A stretch of 29,984 bases of DNA, from NCBI GenBank assembly GCA_023653245.1, contig JAMNXK010000006.1, positions 1 to 29,984 of the forward strand. The letters run 5' to 3'. The stretch is from Tagaea sp. (lineage in GTDB: Bacteria > Pseudomonadota > Alphaproteobacteria > CACIAM-22H2). Of this stretch, positions 22,698 through 29,742 are shown piece after piece. A program made the position numbers and the translations under genes. Under the pieces are notes generated by a model that did not search any database, was not told where the DNA came from, and saw nothing but the letters and a program-made list of their open reading frames with translations. Numbering within the stretch: position 1 is the stretch's first letter; each line of letters starts with the position of its first letter.

Positions 22698-23296
22698 CGC
22701 GGCCCCAGGCTCTCCCATTTCGCGGCTTTGATCGCGAGGGCGGGGTGCGAGACCAGCCCGTGCCAGACAACGGCTTGGAAGGCTTCGGCGAGCGGCGTGA
22801 CCGAGTCCGCGTCGATCGTCGGAATCACGATCACGTTGTCGCCGACTTTGCGGGTGTAGCCGCCATCGCGCCCGACGATGCCGAAGATCTTCAGGCCGCG
22901 TTTGCGCGCTTCTTCCAGGCCGCGCACGATGTTGGGGCTCACGTTGCGCTCGAGATCGCCGCCGCCGACCGAGAAGACGAGGACGGCGTCCTTGGCATCC
23001 GCGCGGCTGACCGCGAGCCAAGCCGCGAACACGGTGTCCCAGCCCTCGTCGTTGGTGCGTGCGGTCAGCTCGGCGACGTTGTCGACCGGCGTGTACGCCT
23101 CGATCCCGCACAGCTTGCGGAAATCGTTGACCGCGTGGCTGCAGTTGGCGGCGCTGCCGCCCACGCCGAGCAGGAACAGGCGGCCGCCGCGCGCGCGTAA
23201 GGCGGCGAGGTCGGCGGCGAGGGCGTCCATTTGGGCGGCGTCGATGCGCGAAGCGACTTGGGCGACTTTCGCGAGATAGGCGGCGGCGTGGCTCAT
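22694..23296 (-). CDS. gmhA: SIS-domain isomerase, GmhA-like (sedoheptulose 7-phosphate isomerase)
   Basis: A 200-residue SIS protein, the usual GmhA length. FLLGVGGSAANCSHAVND (41-58) is the phosphate-binding start with His54. At the position of the catalytic Glu of GmhA there is Asp58. FSVGGGDLERNVSPN (108-122) is the second SIS loop, slightly longer than the usual STSGNS. The C-terminal His of WHGLVSH (178-184) fits the second catalytic position. It should isomerise sedoheptulose 7-phosphate to D-glycero-D-manno-heptose 7-phosphate. gmhB follows with an ATGA overlap and the TylF-like gene precedes it with another. The Glu-to-Asp change and longer loop leave room for a different ketose phosphate, so the symbol is by context and family. 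Confidence 0.82.
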   Translation of the reverse strand: MSHAAAYLAKVAQVASRIDAAQMDALAADLAALRARGGRLFLLGVGGSAANCSHAVNDFRKLCGIEAYTPVDNVAELTARTNDEGWDTVFAAWLAVSRADAKDAVLVFSVGGGDLERNVSPNIVRGLEEARKRGLKIFGIVGRDGGYTRKVGDNVIVIPTIDADSVTPLAEAFQAVVWHGLVSHPALAIKAAKWESLGPR

Positions 23297-24078
23297 TTCG
23301 GACTCGCTCCTTGCGGGATCGCGCCGGTAGGCGCCGTCGACACGACGAACACTTGATGCATGCCAATCGACCACAGGGGCTCGAAGGCGAATTCGGGGTG
23401 GCGTGCCGCGAATTCGCGCATCGCGCGCCGCTCGCCGCGGCGCGGATCGGCGTTGAAGGCGTTCCACTCGTCGAACACCACGACCGTCCCCGGCACGAGG
23501 AAAGGGACGAGGAATTCGAGCACCGGGACGGTGGATTCGTAGAGATCGCAGTCGATATAGGCGATCGCCGCGGGCTCGGGCAGCAGGCGGTCGCGCAAGG
23601 CGGGCGTCAGCGAGACGTCGAAGAAGCCGGGAACGGTGATCAATTTGTCGCGCGGCATACCATGCGCTTCGCACACGCGCCGAAACTCGGCCGCTTCGGT
23701 CTTGAGCTTGCCCTTTTCCCAGATTTCCTGACGGTCGATGTCCCGGATCTCGGGCAGGCCTTCGAACGAATCGAAGGCGACGTAACGCAAATCCATCAGA
23801 TGCCGGAAACTGTCCCAGGCCATACGCATCGTCCGCGCGCTGTGGCAACCGAACTCGAAATAGTAGCCGCGATAGGGCCGACTCACATGGCAGAAATGCG
23901 CGATGTCGAGGAACAGCTCGCGCCGGATGCGGTTGTTGCGCGCGCTGTAGACGTCGCTTACCCAACGCTCGCGCCGTCCGTCGGCGAACAAGGGCGAAGC
24001 CCGGCGCAGCCGCGCATACGCGTCGCTCAGCGCCTTGCGCCGCGCGGGGCCCAGCAATCCGAGTAGGACGTCCTTCAC
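23293..24078 (-). CDS. TylF/MycF-family sugar O-methyltransferase
   Basis: A 261-residue SAM methyltransferase of the TylF (macrocin O-methyltransferase) family, acting on a sugar hydroxyl. YYFEFGCHSARTMRMAWDSF (72-91) is motif I. LRYVAFDSFEGLPE (97-110) is the family's hallmark, EIWEKGKL follows, and IDCDLYEST (175-183) with FDEWN (202-206) provide the metal-binding Asp/Glu residues. Known members need Mg2+. GTG 24078 overlaps the glycosyltransferase stop (GTGA). The open frame continues about 190 codons upstream but is a shadow of that gene. In macrolide pathways TylF acts on 6-deoxy sugars; in LPS loci such genes are seen with heptoses and deoxyhexoses. Confidence 0.88.
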   Translation of the reverse strand: MKDVLLGLLGPARRKALSDAYARLRRASPLFADGRRERWVSDVYSARNNRIRRELFLDIAHFCHVSRPYRGYYFEFGCHSARTMRMAWDSFRHLMDLRYVAFDSFEGLPEIRDIDRQEIWEKGKLKTEAAEFRRVCEAHGMPRDKLITVPGFFDVSLTPALRDRLLPEPAAIAYIDCDLYESTVPVLEFLVPFLVPGTVVVFDEWNAFNADPRRGERRAMREFAARHPEFAFEPLWSIGMHQVFVVSTAPTGAIPQGASPK

Positions 24079-25376
24079 GATGCCTCGCGTTGGGTCGGAA
24101 CGGCCGCCGGTGCGACGGCGTCCAGCCAGGGTGCGGACACGTAGGCCGGCACCAGATTGAACCACACGTCGGGCGAAGTCGGACCCAACGCCGAAACCGG
24201 AAGGCCGGGCGCTTCGCCGCGTTCGTGCCGTTCGACGAAATCGGCGACCGCCGCGCGCAGCAGCGCGGGCGAGTTGCCGCGCAGCTCCCGACCGGGGAAG
24301 TCGAACTCGAATGCGCCCGGCCCGAACATGAAATCGGCGCCCAACGGCGCCGCGGCACCGGGCGCGTGGACGGTCTTGTAGCAGAGAGTGACGCCCGGAA
24401 AGACCGCGTAGAACGGGAACCAGTTCACACCCAGCATCTTGCGGCGCGCGACCCAGGCGACGTTGGTGCCACCGCCGTCCTCGCCGACCCACAGATCGCA
24501 CTCGGTGGCCGCGTAGAGGAGGAATTCTCCGCGCGGAACATCGACGTCTTCGGGCAGCACCGCGCGCGCGCGCGTTTGGCGATCGAGGGCTTCCGAGAAG
24601 TCGATGTCCCCGGCGATCAGCACGCGATAACCGCGCACCGCGAGCCATTCGATGGCCGGTACGTAGTCCGCAGCCGCGGCCCCGTTGCGGTTGGTGACGG
24701 AGCGCGCATCAGGCGACGCCCGGCGGCGCGCGTAGAGGCACACGTCGCCTTTGCCCGGCGCGGCGATGCGGTCGATTTCGGCGCCGCAGCGGGCGCGCGC
24801 CGGCTCGCGCAGGCGCGCGCGGGGCTTTTCCGCGCTCAGGCTCAGGCGGAAATAGCGCGGCACCCAGTGATAGCGCAGATGCGACAGAGCGTGTCCGAGG
24901 CGCGCGTGCCCCGATTCGGCCAATTCGGCTTCGGGCAGAAGTCGATGGAGGTCGGGCGAATCGGACAAGACGATGCAGGTCTTGCCCCGGGCGCGCCAAT
25001 ACGCCGCGAGCAGGGGAATCGCGACGCGCAAGAAAAGCCAGCGCGACGGAATGGAAGCGCGATAACGGCCGATCTCGATCCAGCCCGGAACGGTACCGAT
25101 CGTCACCGTCGAGTCATCGAACAATTCTTCGGCGACCGGGTTGTACCGCCAGGTCGGACCGAAAAACACGACCCCGGTCGGTCCGTCGAACGCGCGGCGC
25201 ATCAAATCGGGCGCGATGACCGTGTAGCCGAACCCCGACGTCGAAAACATCACCGCGCGATCGTTCTCGTGCCGACGCAAAGCGCGGGCGACGGCGCGGA
25301 CGAAGGCGGGCAGGGCGAAGGGCAGTAGCAGCGCGCCCAGGACCGCCAGCACCGCCCGGCGCAACGCGGCGTTCAT
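24075..25376 (-). CDS. TIGR04372-like glycosyltransferase
   Basis: A 433-residue protein with an N-terminal hydrophobic anchor (residues about 7-28, LAVLGALLLPFALPAFV). The core contains GDVCLYARRRASPDARSVTNRN followed by YVPAIEWLAVRGYRVLIAGDID. It then has ATECDLWVGEDGGGTNVAWVAR with KMLGVNWFPF, which resembles the 'TIGR04372 family glycosyltransferase' pattern of a conserved N-R-N... region and a GGT acceptor/nucleotide loop. Assignment rests on these motifs and context. ATG 25376 overlaps the Gfo/Idh stop, and the TylF-like gene overlaps the end. It likely adds one sugar of the glycan at the cytoplasmic membrane face. Acceptor and donor are unknown. Confidence 0.75.
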   Translation of the reverse strand: MNAALRRAVLAVLGALLLPFALPAFVRAVARALRRHENDRAVMFSTSGFGYTVIAPDLMRRAFDGPTGVVFFGPTWRYNPVAEELFDDSTVTIGTVPGWIEIGRYRASIPSRWLFLRVAIPLLAAYWRARGKTCIVLSDSPDLHRLLPEAELAESGHARLGHALSHLRYHWVPRYFRLSLSAEKPRARLREPARARCGAEIDRIAAPGKGDVCLYARRRASPDARSVTNRNGAAAADYVPAIEWLAVRGYRVLIAGDIDFSEALDRQTRARAVLPEDVDVPRGEFLLYAATECDLWVGEDGGGTNVAWVARRKMLGVNWFPFYAVFPGVTLCYKTVHAPGAAAPLGADFMFGPGAFEFDFPGRELRGNSPALLRAAVADFVERHERGEAPGLPVSALGPTSPDVWFNLVPAYVSAPWLDAVAPAAVPTQREAS

Positions 25377-26410
25377 GCGGCCGAATCCGCGGGAACGGCG
25401 CCGCCGCCATGCGCGTGCGAGTCCCGCGCGGCTTCCATCAGGATCTGGACGCGCAAACCGGCGGCGAAATCCGGCGTCGCCGGGCGACCCGCGCGCGCGG
25501 CCGCGGCGAAACGCGCGGCCAGACGCGAGAAGGGAACGATGCGCGCGTCGCCTTGCGCCTTGGGTTCCTCCGTCGTCGCCACGACTCGGCCTTGCGCGTC
25601 GCGCGCGACGAACGCGAAGCCGTCGAGATGGCCCGAGGCGGAACTCTCCAGCGTCGCCGTGCCGCCCTCGAACACGGCGGTCCAGCGATGCGAATTCCCG
25701 CCCGGTGCGGCGTTCGAGATAAGCGCCGTCAGCCGCGCGCCCGACGCGAAATCGCCGGCGAGTTCGACCGTGTCCTCGGCGGCGTCTTCGGACACGACGG
25801 CGCGCGTGCGCGAATCGTCGAGCCGGGCCGACAGCGCGCGCAACGGCCCGAACAGCCACTCCGCCATGTGCAGCGCGTGCGAGCCGAACAGGTTGAGCGC
25901 GCCGCCGTCGCGCGCGCCCAGCTTCCAACTGGCCGCGCCGTTCGCCAGCGCGTAGGACCACGACAGCCACACGAGATGCGAATGACGGAGCTTTCCGAAC
26001 GCGCCCGAATCGACGAACGCCTTGAAGGCGGCGAAGGTCGCCAGATCGGGCAGCTGGAAATCCACCGCCGTCGTCCGGCCGCGCGCCAACGCCGCCATGC
26101 GCCCGGCCGCGGCGACGTCGACGGCGAGCGGCTTTTCGGTCAGCACCGCGAATCCCCGCGCAAGCGCGCGGGCGACGATGGGCTCGGCCGCCGCCGGCGG
26201 CACGGCGATACTGACCGCATCGAGATCGCCATCGAGCAGCGCGTCGACCGAGGTGTTTTCCGTGCCCAGGCGTTCGGCCGCCGCGCGCGCGCGTTCGGGC
26301 GACGATCCTGCGATCGCCACGATCTGCGCGCCGGGCACGGTCCGCCAGCCCGGAACGTGTACGGCCGCGCCGAATCCCAACCCGATCACGCCCACGCGCA
26401 ACGTCTTCAA
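25373..26410 (-). CDS. Gfo/Idh/MocA-family oxidoreductase
   Basis: A 345-residue NAD(P)-dependent oxidoreductase and the second of its family in the operon. VGVIGLGFGAAVHVPGW (6-22) is the Rossmann loop. LDAVSIAVPP and FAVLTEKPLAV (87-97) give the EKP motif at 92-94. VWLSWSYALANG, GGALNLFGSHALHMAEWLFGP and DTVELAGDF belong to the substrate domain. The start is TTG 26410, supported by a TTGA overlap with the C-methyltransferase stop, the same kind of junction as elsewhere; GTG six codons in is the alternative. It would interconvert a hydroxyl and a keto group on a sugar intermediate. It is clearly diverged from the copy at 16900-17832, so it is not a recent duplication. Confidence 0.88.
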   Translation of the reverse strand: MKTLRVGVIGLGFGAAVHVPGWRTVPGAQIVAIAGSSPERARAAAERLGTENTSVDALLDGDLDAVSIAVPPAAAEPIVARALARGFAVLTEKPLAVDVAAAGRMAALARGRTTAVDFQLPDLATFAAFKAFVDSGAFGKLRHSHLVWLSWSYALANGAASWKLGARDGGALNLFGSHALHMAEWLFGPLRALSARLDDSRTRAVVSEDAAEDTVELAGDFASGARLTALISNAAPGGNSHRWTAVFEGGTATLESSASGHLDGFAFVARDAQGRVVATTEEPKAQGDARIVPFSRLAARFAAAARAGRPATPDFAAGLRVQILMEAARDSHAHGGGAVPADSAA

Positions 26411-27672
26411 GTTTCGATCACCGTCAGTTCGGGCAGCGGCACGACGATCTTCGAACGCAGACCGCGTTCGCGCAGCTTGCGCACGATCGGCTGGGCGTAG
26501 TGCCAGGACAGAATCACCGCGTAGGGCGGCTGCTCATCGAACAGGCGCTTTTCATCCACGATCGGGATGTGTTTGCCCGGCAGATGCAGCCCGAGTTTCA
26601 GCGAGGTCGATTGCTCGGCGATGTAGGGCATCAGATCGGGATCGATATTGGAGTAGTTGAGTAGCGTGCTCGAACGCCCCGGGCAGCCGATCCCGGGCGC
26701 CGGCGTGCCCTTGCGTTTGAGGTCGAGAAGGAGCGATTGAAGGTCGAGCTTGGCGCGCAGGGTGCGCGCGGCGAAGCGCGCGTAGGTCGCTTCGTCTTCG
26801 AGGCCGGCGGCTTTCTCCGCGGCGCGCAAGGCGACGATGCTCGACGCTTGCGCCAAGTTCCTGCCTTTGACCGCGTAGACGCGGATCGATCCACCGTAGT
26901 TCGGGATGCGCTCCGCATCGACGACGGTGAAGCCGTAATACTCGAACAGCCGCACCAGCGGTCCGATCGCGTAGTACTTCAGATGCTCGTGGTAGATCGA
27001 GTCGTATTGGACCGTCTCGATCAGGTCGAGCAGGTAGTGCGACTCAGTCACGAACACGCCGCCCTCGGGCAGCAGCCGGTCGACCCCGCGCAGCAGATCG
27101 CCGAGATTGGGCACGTGGGCGAACATGTTGGTGGCGGTGATCGCCGCCGCCTGGCCGTGCTTGGCCAGGATTTCCCGGGCGGTCTCCTCGCTAAAGAACG
27201 CCTGCAAAGACGGAATTCCGTCGGCCTCGGCGATCTTGGCGATGTTGGTCGCCTCCACGCCGAGCACGCGCAGGCCCTTGCCCTTGAAACCTTTGAGCAG
27301 CGTGCCGTCGTTCGAGCCGATGTCTATGGCCAGCGCCCCCGGTTTCAGACCGAAGCGATCGACGATCGTTTCGCCCGTTCCCATCAGGTTGCGCGCGAGC
27401 GTGGGCGTGATGCCGCTGCGATAGGGATAGTCGGGATGGAATAGGACGTGCGGTTCCACCACGAAGTCGATCTGCGCGAGGCCGCAATCCAGGCAGCGCA
27501 GCATGCGCAGCGGATAGGCTTTCTCGGTCTCGTCGAGCTGCGCGGGCGTCAGCAGCGAATCGCAGGGCGGCTGATGGCCCAGATCGACGATCGGCGCGAG
27601 ATTTTCGGAGCCGCAGACTTGGCAGGCGTGCAGCCGGCCGAGCGACAGGTCGTGTCGGGGAATCGTGGTCAA
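26407..27672 (-). CDS. C-methyltransferase of the TylCIII/NovU type
   Basis: A 421-residue three-part methyltransferase. The N-terminal zinc-binding domain has CQVC (17-20) and CLDC (60-63). The central SAM domain carries AIDIGSNDGTLLKGF (115-129), GVEATNIAKIA and FVTESHYLLDLIE. YDSIYHEHLKYY (223-234) contains the YHEH active-site motif, with NYGGSIRVY after it. The C-terminal domain ends in AVILSWHYAQPIVRKLRERG. This is the plan of NDP-hexose C-methyltransferases that add a branch methyl next to a keto group. I start it at TTG 27672: GAGG lies 8 bases upstream and TTGA overlaps the glycosyltransferase stop. GTG 27681 is an alternative. It implies a branched-chain sugar in the product, by family analogy. 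Confidence 0.9.
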   Translation of the reverse strand: MTTIPRHDLSLGRLHACQVCGSENLAPIVDLGHQPPCDSLLTPAQLDETEKAYPLRMLRCLDCGLAQIDFVVEPHVLFHPDYPYRSGITPTLARNLMGTGETIVDRFGLKPGALAIDIGSNDGTLLKGFKGKGLRVLGVEATNIAKIAEADGIPSLQAFFSEETAREILAKHGQAAAITATNMFAHVPNLGDLLRGVDRLLPEGGVFVTESHYLLDLIETVQYDSIYHEHLKYYAIGPLVRLFEYYGFTVVDAERIPNYGGSIRVYAVKGRNLAQASSIVALRAAEKAAGLEDEATYARFAARTLRAKLDLQSLLLDLKRKGTPAPGIGCPGRSSTLLNYSNIDPDLMPYIAEQSTSLKLGLHLPGKHIPIVDEKRLFDEQPPYAVILSWHYAQPIVRKLRERGLRSKIVVPLPELTVIET

Positions 27673-28922
27673 GCGGGCCACCTCTGCGGAGAGTAGTGCG
27701 GAACGAGCGGACCGCGACCGGCCGAGCCGATCCAGTCCTTGACGATCGAGACGAAGCGCGCGCCGGCGATCGCGGGCGCGAAGGCCGTGTCGTAGACGCG
27801 GCGCGCGGCCTGGGCCAAGCGTCGCGCCTCGTCGGGCGCATCGACCAGGCGGCTCATGCGCGCGGCGAAGCCGACCGCGTCGTGCGCCAACAGGCAGGTC
27901 TTGCCGTCGATGAGGTCGGGATTGCCGAGTGCCGCGTTGGCGTGGGCGACGACGGGTGCGCCCATCGCCATCGCGGTCACGATGCGGCTGCGGTTGCCCA
28001 CCGGTACGTCGATCGGCGCCAGCACGCCGTGGCAGCTCGCGAGCAGCTCGGCAAGATCGTCGACGAAGCCGAGTTTCTCGATCTCTGGCTCGTCCGCGAT
28101 CCGCGACTGCGCCCAAGCCGGCAAATCGCCCGAGCCCGCGAACAGCAGGCGGAAGCCGCCTGCGCCCCATTGCGCGCGCAGCGCCGGCAGGAGCTTCTCG
28201 AGGCAGAAATGCAAGGCCGACCGCGAGCCGAGACCTTCCAGCCCGCCGAAGAACGCGAAGGTCGGCACGGGCGGCGGTGCGAGCGCGAAAGCGCGCTCCG
28301 GGCCCGGCCAGGGATAGGGCTCGTACACCGCACCGAGGCCCATGCGCGCGAGCGTCGCGACCGAGGAATGCGAGGACGCCACGAGGGCCGCGTCGTCGGC
28401 CAACGCTTCGCGGTAGACGCGCCGCCAAGCGCGGGCGACCAGCAGGCGCAGCAGCGAATGGGGCACGCGGCAGAAATCTTCGCGCAAGGCGTAGAGCGCG
28501 TGCTGCTTCTGGGATTCGAAATGCAGATCCCCGAGCCACACGACGCGCGGCGCGCCTTCGATCCGCCCTAGCGCCCACGCGGCGTTCACGTCGAATACCA
28601 CCACGCCGTCGGGGTTGTGACGGCGCGCGCGCGCGCGAAAGGCGTCCAGACCGCGCGCGCTCAACGCGTGCCGACGCAAGCCTTCTGCGAAGATCGGGCC
28701 GGTCTCGTGGGTTTCCACTTCGATCGCGGGCGCGCGCGCCATCGAGGCGGCGTATTCGCGCGCGTCCGTCGGCGCGGGTGCGAGCACCAAATGCAGAATA
28801 CGATGGCCGGCGGCGCGTAACGCCTCGAGATAGTGCCAGAACAGCACGGCGCTGGCGCCGCGCGTGGGATGCGGAACCCCGACCGAGCAGGCGACCAGGC
28901 GCAAGGGGCGTTCGGCGTCCAC
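27669..28922 (-). CDS. GT4-like glycosyltransferase (GT-B fold)
   Basis: A 417-residue GT-B protein. The N-terminal half shows LRLVACSVGVPHPTRGASAVLFWHYLEALRAAGH, then DGVVVFDVNAAWALG and VVWLGDLHFESQ. The C-terminal donor half shows FAFFGGLEGLGSRSALHFCLEKLLPAL, FRLLFAGSG, LGFVDDLAELLASCHGVLAPID, and NRSRIVTAMAMGAPVVAH, where the GxGxx/E-type nucleotide loop of group-1 transferases lies. It starts at GTG 28922, two bases after the Nudix stop, with GGGACGG upstream. The next gene overlaps its stop. It probably transfers a sugar to the growing surface glycan. The donor is unknown, and an ADP-heptose donor would fit the operon but cannot be seen in the sequence. Confidence 0.83.
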   Translation of the reverse strand: MDAERPLRLVACSVGVPHPTRGASAVLFWHYLEALRAAGHRILHLVLAPAPTDAREYAASMARAPAIEVETHETGPIFAEGLRRHALSARGLDAFRARARRHNPDGVVVFDVNAAWALGRIEGAPRVVWLGDLHFESQKQHALYALREDFCRVPHSLLRLLVARAWRRVYREALADDAALVASSHSSVATLARMGLGAVYEPYPWPGPERAFALAPPPVPTFAFFGGLEGLGSRSALHFCLEKLLPALRAQWGAGGFRLLFAGSGDLPAWAQSRIADEPEIEKLGFVDDLAELLASCHGVLAPIDVPVGNRSRIVTAMAMGAPVVAHANAALGNPDLIDGKTCLLAHDAVGFAARMSRLVDAPDEARRLAQAARRVYDTAFAPAIAGARFVSIVKDWIGSAGRGPLVPHYSPQRWPA

Positions 28923-28924
28923 GC

Positions 28925-29458
28925 TCAGAACCGTCCCTTGAGGACCGCGAGTCCGACTAGCGCCACGTGCAGCGCCGTCGGGAAGGCGCCCGAGCGGATC
29001 ATGTCGAGGAATTCGGCCTTAGGCACCAGCAGGCGCTCGAGTCCCGGCTCCGCCCGCCAATCCGGCAAGGGCTCGATCCCCGGCGCCACGAAACAATGGA
29101 AGCGATTTTCCAGCCGCCCGGTGTCGGGGTCGAGCGTGCCGAGGAATTCCGGCGCGCCGCGCACGCGGAATCCTGCTTCTTCCTCCAACTCGCGCGCGAC
29201 CGTCGCGCCCGGATCGAGATCGCCATCGACCAGCCCGCCGGGCAATTCGAGCGTGACGCGTTCGAGCGCGGGCCGATACTGGCGGACTAGAACGACTTCG
29301 TCCGCCGACGTCACGGCCAACAGCGTCACGTAATCCGCCTGGCGGAGCGAATGGAAAGTCGCCACGCCGCCGTCGCGTTCGATATCCCGGGCGACCACCG
29401 TCACCCAAGGGGAAACGGCGTCGAGTCGGGTTGCGCGAAGCAGCGGCGATCCAGTCAT
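28925..29458 (-). CDS. Nudix hydrolase (ADP-ribose/ADP-sugar pyrophosphatase-like)
   Basis: A 177-residue Nudix protein at the head of the long operon. ELPGGLVDG (71-79) opens the Nudix box, which ends RELEEEAGF (89-97); the three Glu of REL.EE are intact, but the Glu expected seven residues before that block is Leu81. VRQYRPALERVTLELPGG upstream is the usual ADP-sugar pyrophosphatase lead-in, giving AMP plus sugar phosphate. ATG 29458 is used; TTG 29470 is the alternative, and no clear ribosome site precedes either. The ops-like element lies 28 bases upstream. Its meaning in a glycan operon is open: it might remove ADP-sugars or nucleotide by-products. Confidence 0.85.
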   Translation of the reverse strand: MTGSPLLRATRLDAVSPWVTVVARDIERDGGVATFHSLRQADYVTLLAVTSADEVVLVRQYRPALERVTLELPGGLVDGDLDPGATVARELEEEAGFRVRGAPEFLGTLDPDTGRLENRFHCFVAPGIEPLPDWRAEPGLERLLVPKAEFLDMIRSGAFPTALHVALVGLAVLKGRF

Positions 29459-29486
29459 TTCCAGGGGCAATCGGGGGAGGTTTCGG

Positions 29487-29499
29487 GCAAGCTACCGCA
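29487..29499 (-). promoter_or_regulatory. ops/JUMPstart-like element in operon leader
   Basis: Minus strand TGCGGTAGCTTGC, a match of 11 of 13 bases to the RfaH recruitment site GGCGGTAGCGTGC, including the full core GCGGTAGC. It lies about 60-70 bases into the predicted leader and 28 bases before the Nudix start, as expected for ops sites in front of long LPS and capsule operons. Ops function is established in gammaproteobacteria; its use here is inference. Confidence 0.5.
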
Positions 29500-29531
29500 G
29501 TCCGGGTGGCGCCGGTCGCGCACACCGCCAG

Positions 29532-29551
29532 GGGCGCCGAATCCGGCGCCC
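29532..29551 (-). other. Perfect GC hairpin at predicted 5' end of operon mRNA
   Basis: GGGCGCCG-AATC-CGGCGCCC: an 8-bp perfect stem with a 4-base loop, about 6-25 bases downstream of the predicted start site. On neither strand is it followed by a T-run, so it is unlikely to be a simple terminator. Possible roles are protection of the mRNA 5' end or transcriptional pausing before the ops-like site. Confidence 0.6.
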
Positions 29552-29563
29552 GAAAACGCGGTT

Positions 29564-29592
29564 CTCATAGTCCTTTGGCCCTGTTGCGTCAA
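29564..29592 (-). promoter_or_regulatory. Probable sigma70-type promoter of the 22-gene operon
   Basis: TTGACG (29587-29592) and TATGAG (29564-29569) on the minus strand, spaced by exactly 17 bases: 5/6 and 4/6 of the consensus. The start site would be near 29557, giving a leader of about 100 bases before the Nudix ATG. It is the best promoter match I found in the window. Confidence 0.65.
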
Positions 29593-29616
29593 GCACGTTC
29601 ATTTCGTGAACACTTG
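29590..29616. promoter_or_regulatory. Imperfect dyad (GTTCA-N5-TGAAC) at the upstream edge of the -35 box
   Basis: GTTCATTTCGTGAAC (29597-29611) is a perfect 5-bp inverted repeat. Outer CAAG (29590-29593) and CTTG (29613-29616) extend the symmetry with a one-base offset. It overlaps or abuts the -35 box and lies in the most AT-rich part of the region, so it is a candidate operator for the operon and perhaps for lptE. The regulator is unknown. Confidence 0.4.
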
Positions 29617-29742
29617 AAGCACAAGGGTTTTCCCGTGTTCGCCGCCGGATCGAAGGCCCCATGCCGGCGCGGAAAAGTAGCCGATTCCGGCGAATTGTCG
29701 TAAGCATCGGCGCGGGTTCACGGAGTGTCGAAGGGTCGTCGT

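Noticed and set aside
26407..28578. Apparent 723-codon frame joining a glycosyltransferase region to the C-methyltransferase
   Set aside because: The upstream part is a shadow of the GT4-like gene; TTG 27672 with GAGG upstream and a TTGA overlap marks the true start.
29620..29637. Small hairpin CAC-GGG-TTTT-CCC-GTG upstream of lptE
   Set aside because: Only a 3-bp core stem with a bulge and no following T-run; not convincing as terminator or operator.
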